Positions 25,543 through 36,100 of a DNA stretch of 64,000 bases are shown one piece after another. The stretch's first letter is position 1, and the number at the start of each line of letters is the position of its first letter. The notes beneath the pieces were generated by a model, which did not search any database, was not told the origin of the DNA, and saw nothing but the letters and a program-made list of their open reading frames with translations. The DNA lies in the NCBI GenBank assembly GCA_025462645.1, contig JAOAPB010000064.1, positions 124,001 through 188,000 on the forward strand, given 5' to 3'. A program made the position numbers and the translations under genes. The stretch comes from Edaphobacter sp. GTDB taxonomy: Bacteria; Acidobacteriota; Terriglobia; Terriglobales; Acidobacteriaceae.

Positions 25543-26964
25543 CTACACTAGTTTCGCAGATTTTTCCGCCAGAGGTTCGGATCCTGACGCAATCCGTCGC
25601 CTGGCATCTTCCAGGGCAGCACTCACCCGATGCCGTGCCGTGCCTCCGATAACGTCATGGCAGTCCAGCGTCGCCTCAAGCGAGACAGCCGAGAAGAAGT
25701 CCTCGGCAAACTCCTCTCCGAAGCCACGCAACTCGTCGAGCGTGAGTTCGTTGAGCTCGCGACGGGTCTCAAGGCCCAGCCGGACGGCATTGCCAACCTT
25801 CTCGTGCGCCTTGCGGAACGGAACGCCCTTGTGCGTGAGATAGGTCGCTGCAGCCATCGCATTGAGGTAACCGGACTGCGAGGCAACGAGCATTCTGTCG
25901 AAGCGGAAGCGCAGAGCGCGGGTAAAGGCAGGCAGCACGCTCAAGATGCCATCGATGGTATCGGCAGCATCGAAGACAGGCTCCTGGCCCTCCTGGAGAT
26001 CTTTGTTGTAGGCGAGCGGCAGGCCTTTGATCAACGTGGCAAGCGTAGTTGCTGCCCCTAGCAGGCGGCCGGACTTGCCGCGAATCAGCTCGGTGAGATC
26101 GGGATTCTTCTTCTGCGGCATCGCACTCGAGCCGGTGGAGAAGGCCTCAGGCAGATCGAGGAAGCCGAACTCCGCGGTCGAGTGAAGGGTGAGCTCTTCG
26201 GCGAAGCGTGAGATGTGGATCCCGAGAGTCGCGAGCGCCTGGGTGAACTCGATGGCGAAGTCACGGTCGCTCGTAGCATCCATGCTGTTAGCCGTTGGCC
26301 CGTCGAAGCCCAGGGCTTGGGCTGCTATCGACCGATCAAGAGCGAGGGTTGCACCCGCAACAGCTCCCGATCCAAGCGGACAGAGGTTCATGCGCTTGCG
26401 GCAGTCGGCCAGTCGGCTGGAGTCACGCTCGATCATGCTGACGTAGGCGAGCAGCCAGTGAGCAACGAGGACAGGCTCCGCGCGCTGAAGATGGGTGTAA
26501 GAGGGCATGACGGCATCGCCCGCAGCTGTGGCGAGTTCGACGAGCGCACCGCACCAGTCATGTAGGCCCTCGACGGTTCTGTCGATGGCATCGCGGACGA
26601 ACAGCCGCATGTCGGTGGCGATCTGCTCGTTGCGGCTGCGACCGGTGTGGAGCTTGAGGGCAAGACTGCCGATGGCTTTGGTGAGCTCCAGTTCGACGAA
26701 GTGGTGAATGTCCTCAGCCTCAGGCGACGAAGCAACGATGGCAGAACCAGCCGTCGCCTGCGGGATAACTGCGGCGAGGCCATCGAGCATGGTGACGAGC
26801 TCGGACTTCGTAAGAATACCTGCGGCAGCGATCATCCGCGCGTGCGCCGAACTGGCGGCTATCTCCTGAGGGAGAAGCCGCCAGTCGAACGGGAAGGAGC
26901 GCTGCCATTGTTCGAAGACGCTATCGAGCGGCTCGCGGAAGCGGCCGGCCCACATCTTGCTCAC
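25543..26964 (-). CDS. argH: Argininosuccinate lyase
   Basis: A 473-aa enzyme splitting argininosuccinate into arginine and fumarate. The superfamily signature GSSAMPQKKNPDL is intact, as are the N-terminal FDWRLLPQEIAAS and the HTGRSRNEQIATD block. Its ATG overlaps the argG stop by 4 nt (ATGA, 26961-26964), so translation is probably coupled. Confidence 0.97.
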   Translation of the reverse strand: MSKMWAGRFREPLDSVFEQWQRSFPFDWRLLPQEIAASSAHARMIAAAGILTKSELVTMLDGLAAVIPQATAGSAIVASSPEAEDIHHFVELELTKAIGSLALKLHTGRSRNEQIATDMRLFVRDAIDRTVEGLHDWCGALVELATAAGDAVMPSYTHLQRAEPVLVAHWLLAYVSMIERDSSRLADCRKRMNLCPLGSGAVAGATLALDRSIAAQALGFDGPTANSMDATSDRDFAIEFTQALATLGIHISRFAEELTLHSTAEFGFLDLPEAFSTGSSAMPQKKNPDLTELIRGKSGRLLGAATTLATLIKGLPLAYNKDLQEGQEPVFDAADTIDGILSVLPAFTRALRFRFDRMLVASQSGYLNAMAAATYLTHKGVPFRKAHEKVGNAVRLGLETRRELNELTLDELRGFGEEFAEDFFSAVSLEATLDCHDVIGGTARHRVSAALEDARRRIASGSEPLAEKSAKLV

Positions 26965-28175
26965 TTGACGACCGCCTTTTGCCTGCCGAGCACCTGAGCG
27001 CGGACACGGGCGGGGAGGCCGAGGATCTTAATGAAACCAGCGGCATCCTTCTGGTCGTAGCTCTCACCCATAGTGAAGGAGGAGAGATCGGCGGAGTAGA
27101 GGGAAAGGTCACTTGAACGGCTGACGACCGAGATGTTGCCCTTATAGAGCGCAAGCTTAACGGAGCCGGTGACATTCTCCTCGGTCTTGCTGAAGAAGGC
27201 ATCGAGGGAATCACGCAGCGGTGTAAACCAGAGGCCGAAGTAGACAAGCTCCGCATACTTGAGGGCGAGCGACTCCTTGAAGTGAGCGGTCTCGCGATCG
27301 AGCGTGAGAGCTTCGAGCTGCCGAAGCGCTTCAAGAATGAGTGTGCCGCCCGGCGTTTCGTAAGCCCCGCGTGACTTCATCCCAACAAAGCGGTTCTCAA
27401 CAATGTCGATGCGGCCAATGGCGTTGCGGCCACCGATCTCATTGAGAAGTTCGACGAGTTGTACGGGCGGAAGTGTCTGACCATCAACCGAAATGGGAGT
27501 TCCGTGTTCGAAGCCGATCTCGACAAGCTCTTCGCGGTCAGGAGCTTCTTGAGGTGACTTGCTCATGCGCCATGTAGTGGGATCGACAGGCTTGTCGGTA
27601 CTCTCGAGCTCACCGCCCTCATGAGAGACGTGCCAGAGGTTGCGATCGCGGGAGTGGATCTTGGTGCGGCTGGCTTCGACCTGCACTCCATGGGCCTCGG
27701 CATAGTCGAGACAGTCCTCTCGAGAGACGAGGTTCCACTCGCGCCATGGTGCAATGACCTTCAACTCCGGGGCGAGCGCCTGGAAGGCATGCTCGAAGCG
27801 GACCTGATCGTTACCCTTGCCGGTACAGCCATGGGCAAGGGCGGTGGCACCTTCGGCGAGGGCGACCTCCACTTGGTGTTTAGCGATAATGGGGCGTGCG
27901 ATGGAGGTGCCAAGCAGATACTTGTGTTCGTACACGGCACCGGCGCGGACGGTGGGGAAGACGTATTCCTTGAGGAACTCTTCCCGCAGGTCTTTAACGA
28001 CGACCTTTTTTGCGCCGGTTGCGTAGGCCTTCGCAACCACAGCATCGATGTCTTCTCCTTGCCCAACATCTGCAACAAAGGCAATGACGTCATAACCGTA
28101 GTTTTCATTGAGCCACGGAATGATGATCGAGGTGTCCAGTCCACCTGAGTATGCGAGAACAACTTTCTGTGCCAT
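26961..28175 (-). CDS. argG: Argininosuccinate synthase
   Basis: A 404-aa enzyme joining citrulline and aspartate with ATP. The PP-motif AYSGGLDTS is at residues 8-16, followed by GCTGKGNDQVRFE and the ligand motif SPQEAPD. AAAGGA lies at good distance from the ATG. It follows argF after 32 bp. Base use here and in argH is more GC-rich than in the upstream arg genes. Confidence 0.97.
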   Translation of the reverse strand: MAQKVVLAYSGGLDTSIIIPWLNENYGYDVIAFVADVGQGEDIDAVVAKAYATGAKKVVVKDLREEFLKEYVFPTVRAGAVYEHKYLLGTSIARPIIAKHQVEVALAEGATALAHGCTGKGNDQVRFEHAFQALAPELKVIAPWREWNLVSREDCLDYAEAHGVQVEASRTKIHSRDRNLWHVSHEGGELESTDKPVDPTTWRMSKSPQEAPDREELVEIGFEHGTPISVDGQTLPPVQLVELLNEIGGRNAIGRIDIVENRFVGMKSRGAYETPGGTLILEALRQLEALTLDRETAHFKESLALKYAELVYFGLWFTPLRDSLDAFFSKTEENVTGSVKLALYKGNISVVSRSSDLSLYSADLSSFTMGESYDQKDAAGFIKILGLPARVRAQVLGRQKAVVK

Positions 28176-28207
28176 GAGAGATCCTTTTGGTAGATGTTTG
28201 CGTTTCG

Positions 28208-29320
28208 TTAAGCTAACGAGGGACGTTTCCGCGCCTGTATTCCGCGGCTGCGGCTATTGGAGATCCGTTTCGCTCCTCCAAGGAGCATAAGTAGAAGAGC
28301 CTTTTGGGCATGCATCCGATTTTCGGCCTGATCGAAGACAACGGATTGCGGCCCGTCAAGCACAGCATCCGTTACCTCAGCATTACGATGGGCAGGAAGA
28401 CAGTGCATAAATACGGCATCAGGCTGAGCGTGCGCCATAAGCGCTTCATTGACTTGATAAGGTTTGAAGATCGGCGCGCGTTTTGTCGCTTCATGTTCAA
28501 ACCCCATACTTGTGCAGACATCCGTGTATACGGCATCAGCGCCAGTGACTGCTTTGATCGGATCATGCAGCAGCGTGATACTGCCACCGGTGGATTCACT
28601 GATCTCAATTGCTTTATGAATGATCTCAAGCTTCGGCGCGAAGCCCTTCGGAGAGGCCACACTGCAATGGGCCCCAAGTTGCGCTGCGGTGAGCATCAAT
28701 GAATGGCAGACATTATTGCCGTCACCTACATACGCAAAATGCAGTCCTTCAGCCGAGCCAAAACGCTCTTCGAGCGTAAAGAAATCCGCGATTGCCTGGC
28801 ATGGGTGTTCAAGATCCGAGAGAGCATTGATCACAGGAATTTTGGAGCACGCTGCCATCTCAGTAATGGTTTCGTGGGAGTAGGTGCGGAGTACAAGGAT
28901 GCTCATCCACCGCTCAAGATTGCGGGCCATGTCAGCTAAGGATTCGCGTTCGCCAAGGGGAGACTGCGTCTGATCGACAAAGATCGCATTACCGCCAAGG
29001 GTGTTGATTGCCGCTTCAAATGTCAGACGAGTTCGCAGCGAAGCCTTTTCGAAAAACATGACCATCTGGTGGGCATCCAGCGCGTGTCTGAAGTCCTCCG
29101 GATGGGTCTTCACTGCATGAGCCAGTTCCATAATCGCTGCCATCTCCTGCACCGTAAGGTCCGCGATGGAACAAAGATCGCGCCCGCTCAGGCGTTTGGA
29201 CGCTTCGCTGAAGGCCGTATCCGACTGAATTCCCAGAGTAACGGTGGGCTTGGCTGGAGTGATTTCTTCACTCCCTGCCTCTGTCGGCTTCGAGTTCATT
29301 ACTACGGTTTTGCTACCCAT
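28208..29320 (-). CDS. argF: Ornithine carbamoyltransferase
   Basis: About 370 aa, converting ornithine and carbamoyl phosphate to citrulline. Seen: carbamoyl-phosphate motif EKASLRTRLTFE, the HPCQAIADF block, and the ornithine-binding HCLPAHRNAEVTD followed by VVFDQAENRMHAQKALL. The ATG at 29320 is chosen for AGGAGAA upstream. It overlaps the argD stop by 8 nt. An N-terminal extension of about 50 residues precedes the conserved core, making it longer than the usual 310-335. An acetyl- or succinyl-ornithine-specific variant cannot be fully excluded. Confidence 0.93.
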   Translation of the reverse strand: MGSKTVVMNSKPTEAGSEEITPAKPTVTLGIQSDTAFSEASKRLSGRDLCSIADLTVQEMAAIMELAHAVKTHPEDFRHALDAHQMVMFFEKASLRTRLTFEAAINTLGGNAIFVDQTQSPLGERESLADMARNLERWMSILVLRTYSHETITEMAACSKIPVINALSDLEHPCQAIADFFTLEERFGSAEGLHFAYVGDGNNVCHSLMLTAAQLGAHCSVASPKGFAPKLEIIHKAIEISESTGGSITLLHDPIKAVTGADAVYTDVCTSMGFEHEATKRAPIFKPYQVNEALMAHAQPDAVFMHCLPAHRNAEVTDAVLDGPQSVVFDQAENRMHAQKALLLMLLGGAKRISNSRSRGIQARKRPSLA

Positions 29321-30563
29321 GGGTTTGTTCTCCTGCTGGTGAGGCACCTGCATATGCTGCATTGGCTTTGAATATCTCGTCGAGTACATTGATAGCGAAC
29401 TCAACGTGCTCTCGTTCAAGAATGTAAGGAGGCAGAAAACGAAGAACTGTATCGCTAGTCCTGTTAATGATGATGCGGCGCTCCATCATCTGCGCAGCTA
29501 CTAGCTGCGCTAACTGTGCCGAATTGAGTTCAATGCCAAGCATCAAACCCATTCCGCGAATATCAACTATACAGTCATGGTGAGTCGCTAATCTTCGAAG
29601 TTCGTTTTGAAACAAACCACCGACCTCGCAAATATGCGCCAACTGGTCTTCCCGTTGCATCGTATCAATTACGGCGATCGCAACGGCACAGGCTAGAGGG
29701 CCACCACCGAAGGTTGTGCCGTGCATCCCTGGAGTGAAGGCGAGAGCAGCATCTTCCGTGCAGAGCATTGCGCCCATCGGAATGCCACCCGCGATCGGTT
29801 TGGCCAATGTTGTGACGTCGGGCAATATTCCATAGTGTTGGTAGGCAAACCACTTGCCCGTACGTCCAAGACCGCTCTGTATCTCATCCGCGAGCAGCAA
29901 CGCACCGGTGGCGTTGCAGAGTTCGCGTGCCGCGGAGAAAAACTCTTTTGAGACTGGACGGATACCGCCTTCTCCTTGAATAGGTTCTATGCAGATGGCA
30001 CAAACTTCGTTGGAAAACTTTGCCTTTAGATCCTCTACATCGTTGAAGTGGACGAACTCCACGCCCGGCATAACTGGCGCGAATGGGGCGCGGTACTTCT
30101 CTTTATGTGTCGTTGCAACGGAGCCCATCGAGCGTCCGTGAAAGCTATGTTCGAGTGCGAGAAATTTTGTGCCAATTTGTTTGTCATTGGCTCGTAGTCG
30201 TACAGCATGTGCGCGGGCTAGCTTCAGTGCTGCTTCCCATGCTTCGGTCCCACTATTGCAAAAATACACGCGATCGAGGCCGCTGATTTCTGTCAGGCGA
30301 AGCGCAAGATTCGCTGTTCCCTCATGGTAGTAGAGGTTCGATGTGTGTAACAGGCGAGTGCTTTGATAACGAATGGCCTCTTCGATTGCTGGATGCGCAT
30401 ATCCGAGCGCAGACACCCCAATTCCACTTAGCAGGTCGAGATAGTCATTGCCATCGTCATCGCGCAGATAGACGCCGTGTCCACTGACGAAGAGATAGGG
30501 ATTTCGCTCGTATGTTTGGAGCAGCAACTTGCTCTCTGCCGCTTGGATCGATGCTAATTTCAT
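29313..30563 (-). CDS. argD: Acetylornithine aminotransferase
   Basis: A 416-aa class-III PLP enzyme making N-acetylornithine. The frame is open to 30845, but the ATG at 30563 has GGAGG upstream and overlaps the argB stop as ATGA. Seen: DYLDLLSGIGVSALGYAHP, YFCNSGTEAWEAALKLARA, ADEIQSGLGRTGKWFAYQ and the PLP Lys in TTLAKPIAGGIPMGA. Length is normal. Its base composition is lower in GC than argG/argH. Confidence 0.95.
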   Translation of the reverse strand: MKLASIQAAESKLLLQTYERNPYLFVSGHGVYLRDDDGNDYLDLLSGIGVSALGYAHPAIEEAIRYQSTRLLHTSNLYYHEGTANLALRLTEISGLDRVYFCNSGTEAWEAALKLARAHAVRLRANDKQIGTKFLALEHSFHGRSMGSVATTHKEKYRAPFAPVMPGVEFVHFNDVEDLKAKFSNEVCAICIEPIQGEGGIRPVSKEFFSAARELCNATGALLLADEIQSGLGRTGKWFAYQHYGILPDVTTLAKPIAGGIPMGAMLCTEDAALAFTPGMHGTTFGGGPLACAVAIAVIDTMQREDQLAHICEVGGLFQNELRRLATHHDCIVDIRGMGLMLGIELNSAQLAQLVAAQMMERRIIINRTSDTVLRFLPPYILEREHVEFAINVLDEIFKANAAYAGASPAGEQTHG

Positions 30564-31342
30564 GCGACCATGACCTCCGTTCCATCGTTTACCCTTGTAG
30601 AGCAGAGGTCTGGCAATAACAATGCCGACTCCGCAGGCAGGATGCGTACACGCTTTACTCCATGGGTTAAGGCTTGCCGGCAGGCATTTAGCTTCGGCAG
30701 CATTCCGCCGGAGACAACTTGCTGCTTTTCGAGCACAGGAATCTGTGACAGAGTGAGCCAGCGCATGACATTTCCATCCGCTCCCTTCACTCCAGGCACA
30801 TCTGTCAGGAAGACAAGGGTATCCGCGCGGGTGCAGATCGCACATGCGGCAGCCATCTCATCTGCATTGATGTTGTAGTACTCACCATCAAAGCCCAAGG
30901 CAATCGATGAAATGACGGGTACAGCTCCCATTGTCCATATGGCTTCTAGCCAGCGCGGATCTGTGGCGGCAATCTCTCCAACGAAACCAAGATCTGGATT
31001 CGTTTTTTTCTTCCGAGCGCGAAATACATGTCCATCTCCGCCCGAAAGTCCAACGGCCGCCTGACCATGCGACCCAATGGCTGCCACGAGCGACTTGTTC
31101 ACCCTGCCGGCCAAGACCATGAGCGCCGCATCCCGAGTCTCTGCGTCAGTAATGCGCAGCCCCGAAACAAACTCGCTCTTCTTGCCAAGTTGAGCCAGCG
31201 TGCGCGTCAACTGAACTCCGCCACCATGGACGACAGCGACTTGGTTGCCATCCGTGACAAGTTCTGCGATGGCCTTGCCGCATGCACGAAGTATTTTCGA
31301 GTCTTCAAGGGCCGCACCTCCTAGTTTGACGACAAATCTCAC
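30560..31342 (-). CDS. argB: Acetylglutamate kinase
   Basis: A 260-aa amino acid kinase phosphorylating N-acetylglutamate. VKLGGAAL and AVVHGGGVQL are the nucleotide and substrate loops, and YYNINADEMAAACA and FLTDVPGVK are conserved later. The GTG at 31342 is chosen because AGGAGG precedes it and GTGA overlaps the argC stop by 4 nt. A longer start at 31372 is less likely. Confidence 0.95.
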   Translation of the reverse strand: MRFVVKLGGAALEDSKILRACGKAIAELVTDGNQVAVVHGGGVQLTRTLAQLGKKSEFVSGLRITDAETRDAALMVLAGRVNKSLVAAIGSHGQAAVGLSGGDGHVFRARKKKTNPDLGFVGEIAATDPRWLEAIWTMGAVPVISSIALGFDGEYYNINADEMAAACAICTRADTLVFLTDVPGVKGADGNVMRWLTLSQIPVLEKQQVVSGGMLPKLNACRQALTHGVKRVRILPAESALLLPDLCSTRVNDGTEVMVA

Positions 31343-32475
31343 AGCAGGCCCTCCTGTTCTTCCCATCCGCACATCAGATTCATATTCTGTACCGCTTGAC
31401 CGGCGGCGCCCTTCAAAAGATTGTCAAGACATGAAACCACGATCAACTTCTTGCCATCTGGTCCAAGCTCAAATCCAAGATCGCAGAAGTTGGTTCGGAC
31501 AATATGTTGGATCTGTGGTAACTGCGGTGAGGTGTGCAGTCGGACCAGTGGGCTATTCTGATAGAAATCCCGAAAAACCGAGTTGATCTCGGTACGTTCC
31601 GTAGAGTTCTTGAGCCGTAGATAAATAGTAGAAAGTATTCCACGCGGAATTGGTAAAAGATGGGGTGTGAACTGAATCTGATCTGTCCCCAAGTGAAGCT
31701 GTTCAAGTAGTTCACCAGTATGGCGGTGACCAAATACTGCATAAGCTGAAAAGTTGTCTGCGGCATACATGAAATGAGTCTTTGGCGTTGCGGCTTTTCC
31801 AGCCCCACTCACACCAGACTTAGCATCGCAAATAATTCCATGGTCAAGATTGATTAAGCCAGCCTGTAGCAAGGGTGCGAGGGCAAGGATGATTGAAGTC
31901 GCGTAGCACCCGGGATTGGCGACTAGATGAGCTTTCTTGATTGCCTCCCGATGAAGCTCCGGGCACCCGTATACAGCTTCTGCCTGTAACTCTGCGGCAA
32001 TGGCAGGATCGGCATCCTTTAGTCGATATACGTCACGATTGCGAGTCTCCTTCAATCGCCATGCCCCGCTCAGATCGATCACCTTGACTCCGTGCTTCAA
32101 GGCCTCAGGAGCCCATTCGCGCGATTGTTCATGAGGGGTTGCAAGAAACAGTATCTCTATGCCCGAGTCGATGATCCGGTCCCAACTGAATGGCAACACC
32201 GGATTTGACCGGTGGTCTCCTGCCATGGCTAATTGAGGATGAAGGTCTTCAAGATAGGTCGAGATCCCGGCCTCAGCCTCGCCTGTGCGGCCGAGGAACA
32301 TGGGTGTCGTTTCACGTAGCCTCGGATGGTTCAGCAGGAGACGAGCAAGCTCGCCGCCAGCGAATCCGCTGACTCCCGTTACAGCCGTGAGTGGTGAGCG
32401 GCGTCCTGTTATGGCGGCCAGCTTACCGTCTTTTATCGTCGATATACCCTGTGCTTCTATGTTGAGGTTAGCCAA
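31339..32475 (-). CDS. argC: N-acetyl-gamma-glutamyl-phosphate reductase
   Basis: About 378 aa, reducing acetylglutamyl phosphate. The NADP loop is AVTGVSGFAGGELARLL, the catalytic Cys is in VANPGCYATS, and the His is in FGHRHTGELLEQL. The start is probably the TTG at 32475 (GAAGGG upstream), overlapping the argR stop by 8 nt; a TTG at 32487 is the alternative. About 30 residues precede the Rossmann loop, a little more than usual. Confidence 0.95.
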   Translation of the reverse strand: MANLNIEAQGISTIKDGKLAAITGRRSPLTAVTGVSGFAGGELARLLLNHPRLRETTPMFLGRTGEAEAGISTYLEDLHPQLAMAGDHRSNPVLPFSWDRIIDSGIEILFLATPHEQSREWAPEALKHGVKVIDLSGAWRLKETRNRDVYRLKDADPAIAAELQAEAVYGCPELHREAIKKAHLVANPGCYATSIILALAPLLQAGLINLDHGIICDAKSGVSGAGKAATPKTHFMYAADNFSAYAVFGHRHTGELLEQLHLGTDQIQFTPHLLPIPRGILSTIYLRLKNSTERTEINSVFRDFYQNSPLVRLHTSPQLPQIQHIVRTNFCDLGFELGPDGKKLIVVSCLDNLLKGAAGQAVQNMNLMCGWEEQEGLL

Positions 32476-32908
32476 TGTACCCTTCAATTCGTGCTTTTAA
32501 TATCTTCCCATTGTCTTCATCGGGACAGATAATAAGTACCGTGTCATCTCCTGCGATGGTTCCAATAACCTCAGGCCAGTCTTCGTAATCGATCCCTGCT
32601 GCAATGGGTTGTGCGCCTCCAGTTGTCGTGATCAGGACCAGAAGATTAATTGCTTGTCGTACTTCAAGACCAAAGCTTTCAAGAACCTCACGAATTCCTG
32701 GTAGAGCATCTTCGTCTGTATCTGTACTGCCAGGAAGTGAATAGCCATCAGGTCCCTTGGACAGACGTAACTCGTGAATGTCACGAGAGAGCGTTGCTTG
32801 TGTAACATGGAAGCCACGCCCTGCAAGTTTTCGTCGTAATTCATCTTGATTGGTTACTGCCGTCTTCACAAGTAGTTCCCGAATCACGGCATGGCGTTGT
32901 TGTTTCAT
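32468..32908 (-). CDS. argR: Arginine repressor
   Basis: A 146-aa ArgR/AhrC regulator. The N-terminal winged helix has the typical TQATLSRDIHELRLSK recognition region. The C-terminal hexamerisation/arginine domain holds GTIAGDDTVLIICPD. It is first in the arg operon and lies just downstream of two ARG-box-like sites, so autoregulation and arginine-responsive repression of the operon are expected. GAAAGG lies upstream of the ATG. Confidence 0.96.
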   Translation of the reverse strand: MKQQRHAVIRELLVKTAVTNQDELRRKLAGRGFHVTQATLSRDIHELRLSKGPDGYSLPGSTDTDEDALPGIREVLESFGLEVRQAINLLVLITTTGGAQPIAAGIDYEDWPEVIGTIAGDDTVLIICPDEDNGKILKARIEGYIG

Positions 32909-32978
32909 AAAATAATGTTTTACCTTTCAACTGGCCACGCGTCTTCACGAGGTGCTGAATTTGCGAAAGCAATTTTCT

Positions 32979-33024
32979 CCTCTATGCATAAATATACACT
33001 TTAATGTATATTTATGCATAGAGG
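32979..33024. promoter_or_regulatory. Double ARG-box operator between argR and gltB
   Basis: A perfect 20-bp inverted repeat (32979-32998 and 33005-33024) with 6 bp between the arms. Each arm contains TATGCATAAATATACA or its complement, close to the ARG-box pattern TGAATwwwwATTCA. The two box centres are 22 bp apart, fitting two adjacent ArgR trimers as in E. coli tandem boxes. The site is 70 bp from argR and about 80 bp from gltB, so it can control both directions. Confidence 0.85.
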
Positions 33025-33105
33025 CTCATTAGCATTTAGCCGCTCTCAAAAAAGGAAAGGTGCGTCTGACGAAGACATGCTGCTTCGTTCGACGTATAGT
33101 GAAGC

Positions 33106-36100
33106 ATGGAACAGTCTCTCGCACTTGCTTTAAATTCGGGATCCAGAGTTTCCCGTGTATCTCCAAGGGCTCTCTCGTCTTTAATTGATGAGCGGTTCGA
33201 TCATGACTCTTGTGGTGTGGGATTTGTGGCTGCGGTGGATGCTACGCCTTCCCATATGATTTTGCAGCAGGCGCTGACCGCGCTTGGCCGGCTCGCACAC
33301 CGGGGCGCTACTGCTGCGGATGGGAAGAGCAGCGATGGTGTCGGGGTATTGGCGGGAGTGCCTCGGGCGCTCCTGATCCGCGCTGCCAATCTAGCAATTG
33401 ATGAGAAACAGATCCTAGGTGTGGGGATGGTGCTGATTCCTACGGAAGAGACGCGTGCGGAGGGTCTTCTCGAGAGATGTCTGCTCTCGCATGACTTTAA
33501 GGTGCTTTGTTGGCGCGACGTACCTGTCCGGACTGAATATTTGGGTGAGATGGCATTAGCCACGATGCCAAAGATTCGGCAGATTCTTGTAGTTGACTCC
33601 AGTGATGAGCAGGAGACGATGGAGCGCAGGCTCTATCTTGCGCGAAAGCAATTTGAGCGTTCCCACGAGCGGGGAGATGTGACTGGGTATATCTGTTCGC
33701 TGTCTTCGCAGACGATTGTCTACAAAGCAATGTGTGCTGGAAGCTTTCTGGCTGATTTCTATCCAGATCTGGCAGCGGACGATTACGTTACTCCGTTTGC
33801 GGTGTTTCATCAGCGATATGCAACGAATACTTTGCCTACATGGCATCGTGCGCAGCCGGGTAGAACAATTGGACATAACGGTGAGATCAATACGGTATGG
33901 GGTAACCGTGCCCGTATGGCAGCTAGAGATTCAACGCTTCCAGTGGAGTGCAAGCCGGTCCTAACCCAGGGGGGGACAGATTCGACCAGCCTAGATGAGG
34001 CGATTGAACTGCTGTCAAAGAATGGGAGAACGCTGGCCGAGGCCATCCGGATGCTGCTCCCGCCCGCTGTCGAAGGCCACCAGTCATCGTCATTCCTGCG
34101 GTATCACACCGACTGTGCCGAGCCGTGGGACGGCCCTGCAGCGCTTGCCTTCAGCGACGGTCGCATTGTGGGGGCTGCACTCGACCGCAATGGTTTGCGT
34201 CCTTGTCGTTTCGCGGTTACGAAGGCTGGTCTGGTGGTTGCGGGGTCCGAGGCTGGCCTTGTCGATCTCGACCCGGAAGAAGTTACGCATAGTGGGCGGT
34301 TGGGGCCCGGACAGATGTTGGTCGTCGACTTGGTCAACCATAAAATCTATGAAGATGAGGCCCTTCTGGAACTTTTCGATGCTGGGGCGACTTATGCAAA
34401 GCTAGTCGAGGACACTCCGTTGTCACCTGCGGCAACCCACCCTGTCGAATCGGCAGCTTTGGCGATTATGCAAAAGGGTTTCGGATATACGCGGGAAGAC
34501 GTGAAGATGATCCTGCAGCCGATGGCCACGGAGGGCAAGGACGCAGTGTGGTCGATGGGTGACGATACCCCTCTGGCCTTTCTAGCACGCTCTCCCCGGC
34601 CGATCTACGCCTACTTCCGTCAGCGGTTCGCGCAGGTTACGAATCCGGCGATCGATCCGTTGCGGGAGGCGTGCGTTGTCTCCCTACACACTCGGCTTGG
34701 CCCTTGGCCTCACCTGTTGGATAAGAATGCGCCTTTGCCTGGACTTTCGTTGCCTTCCCCGTTCCTATCCTTAGGGCAGGTCGAGGCTCTGCGGCAGCGA
34801 CAGTATGCGCATGAGCCGGAACTGCGGCTGGCTGAGTTGCCTTGTGTCTTCAGTCCCAAGATTTCTCTGGTTCAGGCATTGGATGATCTGTGTATGCAAG
34901 CCATCGAGCTTGTTCGCAATGGTGCCCGTATCCTGTTGCTTTCGGATCGTTCGGTGAGTGTGGAGAAACTTCCTGTTCCCATGGCGATGGCGACCGGAGC
35001 GGTGCATCAGGCATTGGTCGGGGCTGGTTTGCGTACGCTTGCCGGATTGGCCGTTGAAGCGGGGGATTGCAGAGATATCCATCACGCGGCTGTGCTGATT
35101 GGCTATGGTGCCGGTGCGGTCTGCCCCTGGCTGGCCCTGGAGACAGGGATGAGCCTGGCACCAATTGGAACGGATGCCAACGAGGCTGAGCTCAAGATGC
35201 TGAAATCTCTGGATGCCGGATTGGCCAAGGTCATGTCCAAGATGGGTATCTCTGTCGTCGACAGTTATCGTGGCGCACACCTGTTCGACATTCTGGGATT
35301 GCACTCAAGCGTGGTAGAGCGTTGCTTTGTGGATACACCAGCGCCGCTCTCAGGGATTGGATTTGCGGAGGTGGAACGCCAGCTTCGCCAGACCTGGCAA
35401 CCAGTCGATGCAAACGTTCCGGTCTCGGCCGATCTGCCCGACTACGGCTGGGTACGTTTTCGGAAGGCTGATGTGTCGGAGCCACATGCGTGGCAACCTC
35501 CAACTGTAAAGGCTCTACAGTCCGTAGTTGGGAGCGCGCGAAACGTTCCGCAGCCGATTGATCCTGCTGGTGCATTTGCGATCTACACGAGAGATGTGAT
35601 TGCGCGAGATCCTGCAGTGCTACGAGATCTGCTTGAGATCCGTCCATCTGGGCCGGAGCTTGTTTTGAGCAATGTGGAGTCGCCGTCCAGTCTTTGCAAG
35701 AGGTTTATCGCGAGTGCAATGTCCTTGGGCTCATTAAGTCCGGAGGCGCATCAGACCATCACTGCTGCGATGAACACCCTGGGTGGTCGTTCGAACACAG
35801 GCGAAGGTGGCGAAGATGCAGCTGTATACCGGGTACAACCTGTTGGGACTGACAATGGACCCTCTACGGCAGGAGTAAGCATGCAGGCCCGGTCCGGGGG
35901 GGGGACCGCCCTGGCAGAGGCGGTTATAGAAGCGCCTGCGGTACATGTATCACTGAACAACAAGATCAAACAGGTCGCCTCTGGTCGCTTTGGCGTCACG
36001 GCGGAGTATCTGTCTCACGCAGAGGAGATCGAGATCAAAGTGGCTCAGGGCGCGAAGCCTGGCGAAGGCGGACAGCTGCCGGGTCATAAGGTAAGTGGTT

